Shown piece after piece: positions 54,482-62,554 of a DNA stretch of 64,000 bases. The DNA is taken from contig NZ_JAMZDZ010000001.1 in assembly GCF_024172085.1 (NCBI RefSeq), positions 1,612,001 to 1,676,000 on the forward strand, written 5' to 3'. Made by a program: the position numbers and the translations under genes. Below the pieces are notes generated by a model. The model was not told where the DNA came from, did no database searches, and saw nothing but the letters and a program-made list of their open reading frames with translations. Position 1 is the stretch's first letter, and every line of letters begins with the position of its first letter. The DNA is from Hamadaea flava (GTDB taxonomy: Bacteria > Actinomycetota > Actinomycetes > Mycobacteriales > Micromonosporaceae).

Positions 54482-55633
54482 ATGGCGGGCATCGCCCACG
54501 ACGTCACTCTCTTCATTGGAGCCCGACCCAACCTGCCCAAGGCCGCGACGCTCGTCCGCGCGTTCGCCGCGCCACCGCTGCGCGACGCCGGAGCCGGGCT
54601 GCGTGTCGTCCACACCGGACAACACGCCGCCGGGCGGATGGGCCTGTCCTACGCCGACACGCTCGGCATACGCGTCGAGGAGGTGCTGCGAGCGCCGGAC
54701 GCGGAGCGCGACGGCGAGCGGCTCTCCTCACTGGTCGCCGTGATCGACCGCTACCTGGCCCGATCCGGCGACCCGGACCTCGCGGTGGTGGTCGGCGACG
54801 TGAACTCGACGCTGGCCGCAGCCGTGGTCGCCGCCCGCAACGGCATCCCGGTCGCGCACGTGGAGGCCGGGCTGCGCTCGCATGTGCGCGACGAGCCCGA
54901 GGAACTCAACCGCCGGATGATCACCGCCGTGGCCGACTTCCACCTCGCGCCGTCCCGGCGTGCGGTCGGCAACCTGCTCCGCGAGAACATCTCCGGCGAA
55001 CGGATCTGGCTGGTGGGCAACGCCCACACCGAGAGCTTCCTGCTCGGAGCCGACGAGCGCCGGGCCGCGGCCGACCCGGCCGACCTCGGCTTGGAGCCCG
55101 GCTCCTATGTGCTGCTATCGGTGCACAAGGCGTCGACCATGCAGCATCAGACCTGGCTGGAGGAGCTGGTGCACAAGCTGGCCGGCCAGGAACGCGTGGT
55201 GTGGGTGCTGCATCCGGGCTGCCACAAGCTGCTGACCCTGGCCGCGCCGCACCTGCTCGCCGTCGACGGCGTCCGCTACCTGGACCCGTTGCCCTACCAC
55301 GATTTCGGCCGGCTGCTCACCTCGGCCGCCTGTGTGGTCACCGACTCGGCCGGGATGCAGGAGGAGACCACGGTCTCCGGCGTCGCCTGCGTCACCGTCG
55401 GCGTCGACACCGCCCGTCCCGAGACCGTCAGCCACGGCACCAACGCGTTCGCCGGCTTCGACGTCGGGCTCGCCCTCGCGGCCACCGACCAGGCGGTACG
55501 CGGGCCGCGGCGCCCGGCGCAGGTGCCCGAGCACTGGGACACGTCGGTCAGCACCCGGATCAGCGAGGTGCTCGCGGGCATCCTCGCCGACTCCGCGGCC
55601 GCCCGGCAGAACGCCTCGCTCACCCACCGATAA
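54482..55633 (+). CDS. UDP-N-acetylglucosamine 2-epimerase-like protein
   Basis: A 383-residue GT-B-fold epimerase of the WecB/MnaA family, which converts UDP-GlcNAc to UDP-ManNAc. Motifs: FIGARPNLPKAATLV (start), VVHTGQHAAGRM, VVVGDVNSTLAAAVVAARNG, AHVEAGLRSHVRDEPEELNR (the Asp-Glu-Asn/Arg catalytic loop), and VVTDSAGMQEETTVSGVACVT. Compared with WecB, the usual QRPE-like strand is altered (TVGVDTARPETVSHGTN), which may change the reaction or substrate. It is the first gene of the rightward operon. CDP-alcohol phosphotransferase follows 30 bp later. Confidence 0.9.
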   Translation: MAGIAHDVTLFIGARPNLPKAATLVRAFAAPPLRDAGAGLRVVHTGQHAAGRMGLSYADTLGIRVEEVLRAPDAERDGERLSSLVAVIDRYLARSGDPDLAVVVGDVNSTLAAAVVAARNGIPVAHVEAGLRSHVRDEPEELNRRMITAVADFHLAPSRRAVGNLLRENISGERIWLVGNAHTESFLLGADERRAAADPADLGLEPGSYVLLSVHKASTMQHQTWLEELVHKLAGQERVVWVLHPGCHKLLTLAAPHLLAVDGVRYLDPLPYHDFGRLLTSAACVVTDSAGMQEETTVSGVACVTVGVDTARPETVSHGTNAFAGFDVGLALAATDQAVRGPRRPAQVPEHWDTSVSTRISEVLAGILADSAAARQNASLTHR

Positions 55634-55663
55634 ACGCTCGCACACCGACAAGGGGGCTCGACG

Positions 55664-56293
55664 ATGCGACGGCTGGACCTTCCGAATCTCGTGACCGCCA
55701 CCCGCTACCCCAGCGCGCTGGTCTTCCTGCTCGCCTGCGCCGCCGGCCGTCCGTCGTGGTCGGCGGCGACCCTGGCGCTGCTCCTCCTGACCTACCTGAC
55801 CGACCTGCTCGACGGCTTCCTGGCGCGGCGTACGCCCGGACGGGATCCGCGGGCGGGCCAGGTGATGGACAGCGCCGCCGACAGCTACACGTTCGTCATC
55901 GTCTTCACCGGCTTGTTCGTCGCCGGCGTGGTCCACCCGATCACGCTGTGCGCGGTGATCGGCGGCCGGGCCGTGCTCGACCTGACCCGCCTGGTCGGGC
56001 TGGCCCGGGGCGAAAGCTACCTGCGCCCGACGTTCTACACGAAGGCCAAGGGCTTCGTGTACTGCAGCCTGTCCATCGTCCTGTACGCCAAGACCGTGCC
56101 CGTGTTCGCCTGGCTGGGCCGCGATCCGCTGCCCGTGGCCGCCAACACGGCGCTCGTGCTGGCCACGGTGGCGGCGGTGGGCTCCTTCCTCGCCGTGCAC
56201 CGGCAGCACTTTCTGACCATGTTCGCTCCGGCGACCCCCTCGATCACCGAAAGGTTGGAGCATGTCGAAACCCAATCGCCAAGCCGCGCTTGA
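55664..56293 (+). CDS. CDP-alcohol phosphatidyltransferase
   Basis: A 209-residue membrane enzyme with about six helices. The family motif is DLLDGFLAR, then nine residues (eight is usual), then GQVMDSAAD, giving the D-x2-DG-x2-AR ... G-x3-D-x3-D pattern that binds CDP and two metal ions. It transfers a phospho-alcohol between CDP and an acceptor alcohol, often to make phospholipid. The substrate is unknown. The end overlaps the methyltransferase start by 32 bp. Confidence 0.88.
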   Translation: MRRLDLPNLVTATRYPSALVFLLACAAGRPSWSAATLALLLLTYLTDLLDGFLARRTPGRDPRAGQVMDSAADSYTFVIVFTGLFVAGVVHPITLCAVIGGRAVLDLTRLVGLARGESYLRPTFYTKAKGFVYCSLSIVLYAKTVPVFAWLGRDPLPVAANTALVLATVAAVGSFLAVHRQHFLTMFAPATPSITERLEHVETQSPSRA

Positions 56294-56912
56294 CCAATAC
56301 GGGAAGATCGCGAGCTATTACGACTACCAGCTCGTCTTCCGTGGGATGCGGGCCAAGGGCATCGCCGCCCTGGGCCTGCGCCCGGGACAGACGGTGCTGG
56401 AGGCCGGTTGCGGCACCGGCGTCAACTTCGCCCGGCTGCGTGCCGGGGTGGGAGCGACCGGGCAGGTCTACGGCATCGACCAGAGCCCGCTGATGCTGCG
56501 GCAGGCGCGCGCGAAGATCGCCCGGCGGGGCTGGACGAATGTGGAGGTCTTCGAGTCGCCGTTGGAGGAGGCGGAGCTGCCGTTGCTCGCCGACGCGCTG
56601 CTGTTCTCCTTCACGCACGACCTGTCGCAGATCCCGGCGGCGGTCGACAGCGCGATGGCGAAGGTACGCCCCGGCGGCCGGGTCGTGGCCATCTGCACGC
56701 ACTGGAACGAGAAGACCGCGCCCAAGGCCGCGACGACCGTCATCAAGCGGCTGTCCGACCGCTATATGACCACATACGACGGTTACGACGAGCCCTGGCA
56801 CCTCATCGTCCGGCATCTGAGCGGAGTACATCGCGCCCGACACTGGTTCGGCACGATGTACATCGTCAGCGGTGAGCGTACCGGCGACCGAGAGGAGACC
56901 GCCGTCAGATGA
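56262..56912 (+). CDS. Class I SAM-dependent methyltransferase
   Basis: A 216-residue methyltransferase. Motif I VLEAGCGTGVNFARLRAG binds SAM, GIDQSPLMLRQARAK is motif post-I, and LADALLFSFTHDLSQIP is motif II. It has no extra domain and belongs to the UbiE/small-molecule group. The ATG has GGAG 5-8 bp before it. It overlaps both neighbours (32 bp and 4 bp). It probably methylates a cluster intermediate or a lipid. Confidence 0.9.
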   Translation: MSKPNRQAALDQYGKIASYYDYQLVFRGMRAKGIAALGLRPGQTVLEAGCGTGVNFARLRAGVGATGQVYGIDQSPLMLRQARAKIARRGWTNVEVFESPLEEAELPLLADALLFSFTHDLSQIPAAVDSAMAKVRPGGRVVAICTHWNEKTAPKAATTVIKRLSDRYMTTYDGYDEPWHLIVRHLSGVHRARHWFGTMYIVSGERTGDREETAVR

Positions 56913-57952
56913 GCGTCACCCAGCCCGTCGCCGAGCTGTTGCGGCCGCTATATGCGTACACCGTGGACGATCTGGTCCAGCGGGTGCGCGCGGCGGCGAC
57001 CGACCACCAGACCGAGGACGGCGTCAGGTTCGTCACGTTCGGCGCCGCCGACGAGCCGATCGGCGACGCGCTGGTGTGCCTCGGCCCGTTCGGCGGCCGG
57101 GTGGACTGGGCCAATCCGCTGCCGATGGTGCGCGGGCACCTCATGCACGAACTCCTCCGGCAGCTCGCCGGACCGAAGGCCCCGGCCGTCGTCGTGCTGC
57201 CCGGGCCGACCGGGCTCGCCGGCGTTCGCGACCCGGCGCTGCGTCGCGCGTACCACGCCGGGGACTTCGGCCCGATCGCCGACCGTTATCTGGCGGTGCT
57301 CACCCGGGCCGGCGTCGGGCGGGTGTGCCTGCACGGCTTCTCGCAGGGTGCGAGCCTGGCCGGGTTCGTCGCCGCCCGCGCGGCCGCGCACGGTGTCGAC
57401 GTCGACAGCGTCGCGCTCGGCGATCCGCCCGGACTGCGCAGCACCAACTGGCCGACGATCGCCTGGCGCTACGTACGCGAAGGCGCCAGCATCTCCGACG
57501 ACGTGTCCCACAATCCGCTGGAGAGCTATCGGAACGCGTACCGGACGCTGGCCGCCAGGGCGCGGACGAACGCGTTGGTGAGCGAGATCCGGCTCAATCT
57601 GGCGCTGGCCCGCGGGCACGGCCGCGGACGGCTCAGTGCGGAGCTGCGCGGCGTGCTCGATCGGGGCATCCCGGTCGGCATCACCGTCGGAGAGCATTCG
57701 CGGATGTCGCCCGCGGCGGCCGGTCAGGCGTTTCTCCGTACGCTGCCGGACGCCCAGCGCCGCCACTGCGACCTGCTGGTCATCGCCGACCGGCATCACG
57801 GCTGGCTGCACGACACCCCGGTGTTGTTGCAGAGCCTGCTGATCCACCTGTGGCACAAGTCCCGGCTCATCGACGCGCCGGCCGACGCGGGCCCGTGGCC
57901 GCAGGTGCTCGGGTTGGCGACCGGCCATTCTCAGCAGCACTCCGACAGCTAG
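56909..57952 (+). CDS. Alpha/beta-hydrolase-like protein
   Basis: A 347-residue protein with a nucleophile elbow GFSQGASLAGFVAA (about residues 145-158, Ser148 region), and a possible acid/His pair in VGITVGEHSR and IADRHHGWLHDTP. No signal peptide. AVVVLPGPTGLAG (about residues 91-103) is a possible oxyanion strand. It could hydrolyse or transfer an acyl group in the pathway. ATG 56909 overlaps the methyltransferase stop (ATGA). The substrate is unknown. Confidence 0.75.
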   Translation: MSVTQPVAELLRPLYAYTVDDLVQRVRAAATDHQTEDGVRFVTFGAADEPIGDALVCLGPFGGRVDWANPLPMVRGHLMHELLRQLAGPKAPAVVVLPGPTGLAGVRDPALRRAYHAGDFGPIADRYLAVLTRAGVGRVCLHGFSQGASLAGFVAARAAAHGVDVDSVALGDPPGLRSTNWPTIAWRYVREGASISDDVSHNPLESYRNAYRTLAARARTNALVSEIRLNLALARGHGRGRLSAELRGVLDRGIPVGITVGEHSRMSPAAAGQAFLRTLPDAQRRHCDLLVIADRHHGWLHDTPVLLQSLLIHLWHKSRLIDAPADAGPWPQVLGLATGHSQQHSDS

Positions 57953-57962
57953 GAGAATTTAC

Positions 57963-58112
57963 ATGCGTGTGACCAAATCCGTGCTCGCCGTCGTCATCCT
58001 GGTGCTCGCGCTCCTAGGTGGACTCTCGTCGCCGGCCCAGGCCGGCCCCGGGACCGGCGACGACTTCATCTGGTGCGGGCTCGATCCGTTCGACGGCGGC
58101 AGCAGCTGCTGA
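57963..58112 (+). CDS. 49-residue secreted peptide with two cysteines
   Basis: A short gene 10 bp after the hydrolase stop, with AGGAGA 7 nt before its ATG. The product has a classical Sec signal peptide: MRVTKSVLAVVILVLALLGG, then an AQA cleavage site at residue 27. The predicted mature part is only 22 residues, Gly/Asp-rich and acidic, includes GDDFIWCGLDPF, and ends in Cys49. Cys38 and Cys49 could form a disulfide. It could be a secreted peptide signal, a modified peptide precursor or a membrane-anchored accessory. The tight spacing suggests it is made together with the biosynthetic enzymes. Confidence 0.75.
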   Translation: MRVTKSVLAVVILVLALLGGLSSPAQAGPGTGDDFIWCGLDPFDGGSSC

Positions 58113-58244
58113 CGCAACCTACCGGGTAGCCATCGGCGTCTATGGGAAAACGGATTCGCAGCCGACCCCGGCGGCCACAGCCATCTCCTAGTCAACCAGC
58201 GGGAGAGGTATGGTTATGACTCCGCCTTGGGGGGAGGCTCGGGA

Positions 58245-61097
58245 GTGCTCGATGTGCTGGTGCTCGGCCCGGTCGAGGCGCGCTACCAGGGCACTGTCGT
58301 CCCGTTCGCCCGCCGCCATCAACGGCTCATTCTGGGCATCCTCGCCTTGGAGTGCAATCGCGAGGTCTCCTGCGACCGGCTGATCGGTCTGCTGTGGGAG
58401 CAGCCCGCGCCTCGCCAGGCGCGGGCTGCCGTCCAGAGCCGGATGTCCGAGATCCGGTCCACCCTCGCGCAGTACCACGAGGACGGACCTGTCCCGATCG
58501 TCTCCCGAGGCAACAGTTATGTGCTGCAGCTCGATCCCGAGCGGGTCGACGCGCACCGGTTCCGAACGCTCACCGCGGCGGGTCGGCTGCCCGGCGACGA
58601 CGAACAAGCTCGGCACAACCTGCGTACGGCGCTTGCGCTGTGGCGGGGACCGGCGCTGGGCACCCGGCCGGGCGACGCGCCGCTGAGCGCGCTCTGTCAG
58701 CAGCTGGAGGCCGCCCGGCTGACCGCCTGGGAAGACCTGTTCGACCTGGAGCTGCTGCTGGGCCGCCACCACGAGGTCGTCGACGAGATCGTGGAGCTGG
58801 CCGCCCGGCATCGCACCCGCGACCGGCTGATGGAACACATGATGCTGGCCCTGCACCGGGTCGGCCGCAGCAGCGAGGCGTTGCAAGGCTATGACCGCTG
58901 GCGGCGCTGGCTGGACGCCGAGCTGGGCGCGCTGCCACGCCCGGACCTGCAACGGCTGCACGTGTCCATCCTCAACAATGATCCCGGTCTGCTGGCCGTC
59001 CCGGCCGGCGCCGCGGAAGAGGCCGCCGACGTGCCGTTCACCGCGGCCGTGCCGCGTACCCTGCCGCCCGCGCTCATCGACTTCAGCGGCCGCTCGGAAC
59101 AGCTGGCCACGCTCACCGCCGCGCTGTCCGCCCAGGACCACCGCCCCACTCGGGTCGTCGCGGTCTCCGGGCCGCCCGGGGTGGGCAAGACCGCGTTGGC
59201 CTTGCAGGCCGCGCACGCTCTGCGCGACGAGTTCCCCGACGGTCAGTTGTACGCCAATCTGCGCGGCACCGATCCCGAGGAGGCGGTGCCCCCGTTCGAC
59301 GCGCTCGGCCGGTTCCTGCGCGGGTTCAATGTGGAGGGCCAGGCGCTGCCGAGCACGCTGGACGAACGCGCCGAACTGTTCCGGGACATCCTGGCGACGC
59401 GCAAGGTGCTGGTGGTCCTCGACGACGCCGCCGGGGACGACCAACTGCTGCCACTGCTGCCGGGCAGCATCGAATGCGCCGTGCTCGTCACCGGGCGAGC
59501 CCGGCTCGGCACCACGCTGGGCGCGCGTACGGTCGCCTTGGATCTGCTGGCGCCGGATCAGGCGCTGGATCTGTTGTCCTGCATCGTCGGAGCCGAACGG
59601 GTGGCGGCCGAACCCCGGGCGTCGGCGAGGCTGGCCCGGCTCTGCGGCTACCTGCCGTTGGCGATCCGGGTCGTCGGCGCGCGGCTGGCCGCCAAACCGC
59701 ACTGGACCATCGAGAAGATGGCCGCCCTGTGCGCCGACGAGCAGAGTCGGCTCGACCAGCTCGCCTACCAGCATCTCGACGTACGCAGCAGCATCGCGCT
59801 GAGCTACGAGGGCCTGCCCGAGGAAGCCCGGCGGCTCATGCGGCTGCTCGGCGACGTCGACCTGCCCGATGCCACCGTGTGGATCTCCACCGCGCTGCTC
59901 GGCCGGGACGTCGACACGGCCTGGCTCGCGCTGGAGAACCTGTTCGACGCCAACCTCATCGACGTCTCGGGCCGCGACACCGCCGGATATCCCCGGTATC
60001 GCATGCACGACCTGGTGCGGCTGTTCGCCAAGGAACGAGCCGCCGCCGAACATCCGCCCGCCGACCTCGCCGCGGCGCGCAGCCGGGCGTACCGGTTCTG
60101 CCTGACCTTGGCCGAACGGGAGTATCTGCGGCTGTTCGGCGACGGCGGTCACCGCGTCCGCGGCGACACCCCGCGATGGACTCCGGTCGGCGTACGCGCC
60201 GGGTCCGGGGCTCGCTGGTCGCCCGGCCAGGATCTCGTCGGCGAACTGCTGGCCAAGCCGATGCGCTGGTTCGACCACGAGCGGCCGACGGTGATCGCGA
60301 TGATCCAGAAGGCGGCCCGGGACGAGCTGGCCGGGGTGTGCTGGGAACTCACCAGCACCGTCGCGCCGATGTTCCAGATGCGCCGCGACTTCTGGGATCT
60401 GGAGTCGATCCTGTGGGTCGCCCAGCGCGCGACCGAGGCGGCCGGTGACACGCGGGGACGGACCGCCGTGCTGTGCCGGATCGCGCTCAACCACGTCGAC
60501 CGCAGTCAGCCCGATGCCGCCCTGCGGCTGCTGACCGAGGCCGCCGACACGTTCGTCACGCTCGCCGACACCCACGCGTACGCCACCACGCTGTCCCTGC
60601 TGGCCACCGTAGAACGATTCCTCGATCGCAACGACGACGCGCTCATCCACTACACGGAGTCGATGCAGCTGCTGCGCACCAGCGGAGACGAGGTCGCCGT
60701 CGCGTGGGTGCTGCGGGGGATGGGCCAGGCACACCTGGACGCCAAGGATCTTCCCCAGGCCCGGGAGCACCTGGCGGAGGCCCTTCGGCGATTCCGGGCG
60801 GCGGGCTCGCAGCAGGGCGAGGCGACGGCGCTGTTCTGGCTGGCCCGGCTCGTGTTCGCCGAAGGACGGCCCGAGGAGGCGCTGACCGGATTCGAGCAGG
60901 CGTTGCAGATCGCCCGCCACCTCACCGACCGGCCGGGCGAGGCGCAGTGCCTGCGCGGAATCGGCCTGGTCCATCGGGCGCTCGGCGACACCGTCCAGGC
61001 CCGCGCCGCCCTCACCCGAGCGCTCGACCTGGTCCGGCAGCCGCGAGCCACGCTGTTGGAGAGCCACATCCGGCGAACCCTCGACGACGTCGAGTAG
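58245..61097 (+). CDS. AfsR/SARP family transcriptional regulator (SARP-NB-ARC-TPR)
   Basis: A 950-residue pathway regulator. Residues about 1-90 are the OmpR-like winged helix of SARPs (ARRHQRLILGILALECNREV, AVQSRMSEIRSTL); 95-245 is the BTAD helical domain (LWRGPALGTRPGDAPLSALC). Then comes an NB-ARC ATPase: P-loop GPPGVGKTALALQAAHAL, Walker B KVLVVLDDAAG, GLPL-like CGYLPLAIRVVGARLA and MHDLVRLFA. The C-terminus is TPR repeats. The frame opens at TTG 58227, but GTG 58245 with GGGGGGAGG 7 nt upstream is preferred. SARPs activate biosynthetic clusters; this one is likely cluster-situated and binds direct repeats in promoters such as 54230-54481. Confidence 0.92.
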   Translation: MLDVLVLGPVEARYQGTVVPFARRHQRLILGILALECNREVSCDRLIGLLWEQPAPRQARAAVQSRMSEIRSTLAQYHEDGPVPIVSRGNSYVLQLDPERVDAHRFRTLTAAGRLPGDDEQARHNLRTALALWRGPALGTRPGDAPLSALCQQLEAARLTAWEDLFDLELLLGRHHEVVDEIVELAARHRTRDRLMEHMMLALHRVGRSSEALQGYDRWRRWLDAELGALPRPDLQRLHVSILNNDPGLLAVPAGAAEEAADVPFTAAVPRTLPPALIDFSGRSEQLATLTAALSAQDHRPTRVVAVSGPPGVGKTALALQAAHALRDEFPDGQLYANLRGTDPEEAVPPFDALGRFLRGFNVEGQALPSTLDERAELFRDILATRKVLVVLDDAAGDDQLLPLLPGSIECAVLVTGRARLGTTLGARTVALDLLAPDQALDLLSCIVGAERVAAEPRASARLARLCGYLPLAIRVVGARLAAKPHWTIEKMAALCADEQSRLDQLAYQHLDVRSSIALSYEGLPEEARRLMRLLGDVDLPDATVWISTALLGRDVDTAWLALENLFDANLIDVSGRDTAGYPRYRMHDLVRLFAKERAAAEHPPADLAAARSRAYRFCLTLAEREYLRLFGDGGHRVRGDTPRWTPVGVRAGSGARWSPGQDLVGELLAKPMRWFDHERPTVIAMIQKAARDELAGVCWELTSTVAPMFQMRRDFWDLESILWVAQRATEAAGDTRGRTAVLCRIALNHVDRSQPDAALRLLTEAADTFVTLADTHAYATTLSLLATVERFLDRNDDALIHYTESMQLLRTSGDEVAVAWVLRGMGQAHLDAKDLPQAREHLAEALRRFRAAGSQQGEATALFWLARLVFAEGRPEEALTGFEQALQIARHLTDRPGEAQCLRGIGLVHRALGDTVQARAALTRALDLVRQPRATLLESHIRRTLDDVE

Positions 61098-61139
61098 GTC
61101 TCCGCCACGGTGGCGTCAAGGCGATGCCGGTGACTTCCG

Positions 61140-62483
61140 TCAGCCGGGGATCACCACGGTCGTCGACGGCATCGGCACGACGGACGGCTCCGGCCCCGAC
61201 GGTGTCGGCGCAGCGCTGGAGGGACCTGGGATCGACGGAGTCGGGCTGGCCGGCCCCGAACCGGACGGGCTGGGGATCGGCGTCGGCGGGCTGGAGACCG
61301 TGGCAGACGGCGTCGGTGTGGTCTGGCCGCGCCGAGGCAGCCGAAGCGGAGTGTCGTCGCCGTTCCGACGGAGCGGTGGAATCACCACCTTGCCGCACCA
61401 GGCCGGGACCTGCCACGGGATGTAGGAGAACTCGCCGTTGCTGTAGATCGCCACCTTCCCGGTGCCGTACTGCCGGAGAAACGGCAGATCGGAGAGACGA
61501 ATCGTGGTGTTCTCCCCCGGTTCCAGGGAGACCGCCCGGATCTGGTGCCACAGCGGCCACTCCTCCCGGGGATCGGTCACCACCTCGGCGAAGGCGAGCA
61601 GCGCCGGGGTGGTCGCCGTCGGAGCGTTCCAGATGGTCGCGACGATGTCGCCGGTGCAGGCGACGCCCACACTCGCCCCGGAGTTCCGATTGCACACCGG
61701 ACCGGTCTTCTTCACGTACAGCCCGAGTGGGCCGCTGGAGTGGTTGCCGGGTGCGGCACTGCTCCCGGCAAGATAGTTGGGCTCGAAGAAGGCACCGCCG
61801 CCACCGGGGTCCATCACCGCCAGGGCGACCTTGCCCTGGCACGAAGGAACGTTGACGGCGATCGACATCTTGGTCGTGGCGCTGAAGAACTCCGCGTACG
61901 CGGAGCTGTAGTCGAACGGCAGGTCACCCGCCTTGGCGGTCAGCCTGAAATCCTGCTCGTCGCCCGCGCAGAGCGGCTTGCCGACCAACTCGATCGTGGC
62001 CGTCCCAGCCGCCCCGTCGAATGTGTGCCGGAATCGTGCGGCCGAAGTATGCACACAGCCCGTCCCGGCCGGCAGCGGTGCGCAACCGGCCGGCAGCGGA
62101 TGCACCCTGGTCAGAGTCAGTTTGGCCGTGCTGTCCACACGTTGGACCACGACGGTGATCCCGACGCGGGTGTCAGTCGCGGGCGCAGTCTGGACATACA
62201 GCGCGTTGGGCAGCCAATCCACATAAGTGAAGATCGTCTTGGTCGGGGTGAGGGTGGCTCCGCTGACCGCGTCCCGCAGCGACACGACCTTCACGTCGAC
62301 CGGGCTGAGGTCCACCAGGCTGTAGGTGATCTGCCATTGCCCGGCGGTGTCGCAGTAGGCGCTGCTCGCGATCGAGATCGCCGGCGCGGTGTCGGCCGTC
62401 GCCGGCGACGAGGCGCTCAGCAGTGCTCCGCCGGCCAGCATCGCGACTGCCGCAAGCGCTCTGACGATTCTGGATGTGGCCAT
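61140..62483 (-). CDS. Secreted protein with Pro/Ser/Thr tail, unknown
   Basis: A 447-residue secreted protein. A Sec signal peptide (about residues 1-31, ending ATADT) is followed by beta-strand-rich sequence with eight or so cysteines (for example SAYCDTAGQWQ, GCAPLPAGTGCVH, NVPSCQGKVAL), and a 60-residue Pro/Ser/Thr-rich tail. The cysteines suggest disulfide-bonded extracellular domains. No family is recognised. A TACACT box lies about 28 bp and a GGGAGGG about 5 bp before ATG. Its neighbour is the membrane sigma factor. Confidence 0.8.
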   Translation of the reverse strand: MATSRIVRALAAVAMLAGGALLSASSPATADTAPAISIASSAYCDTAGQWQITYSLVDLSPVDVKVVSLRDAVSGATLTPTKTIFTYVDWLPNALYVQTAPATDTRVGITVVVQRVDSTAKLTLTRVHPLPAGCAPLPAGTGCVHTSAARFRHTFDGAAGTATIELVGKPLCAGDEQDFRLTAKAGDLPFDYSSAYAEFFSATTKMSIAVNVPSCQGKVALAVMDPGGGGAFFEPNYLAGSSAAPGNHSSGPLGLYVKKTGPVCNRNSGASVGVACTGDIVATIWNAPTATTPALLAFAEVVTDPREEWPLWHQIRAVSLEPGENTTIRLSDLPFLRQYGTGKVAIYSNGEFSYIPWQVPAWCGKVVIPPLRRNGDDTPLRLPRRGQTTPTPSATVSSPPTPIPSPSGSGPASPTPSIPGPSSAAPTPSGPEPSVVPMPSTTVVIPG

Positions 62484-62510
62484 GCGTCACCCTCCCCGTA
62501 GCTGGCGCAC

Positions 62511-62516
62511 AGTGTA
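62511..62516 (-). promoter_or_regulatory. -10 box of the secreted protein gene
   Basis: TACACT on the minus strand at 62516-62511, 28 bp upstream of the start at 62483, followed by a GGGAGGG ribosome binding site. No -35 is clear. Confidence 0.35.
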
Positions 62517-62554
62517 GAGCTTCCGGCGGTGAAGCGACGGCCCGGCCGCAGGTG

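Noticed and set aside
58188-61067. A 959-codon minus-strand frame opposite the AfsR-like gene
   Set aside because: Shadow frame; the plus strand carries SARP, NB-ARC and TPR motifs.
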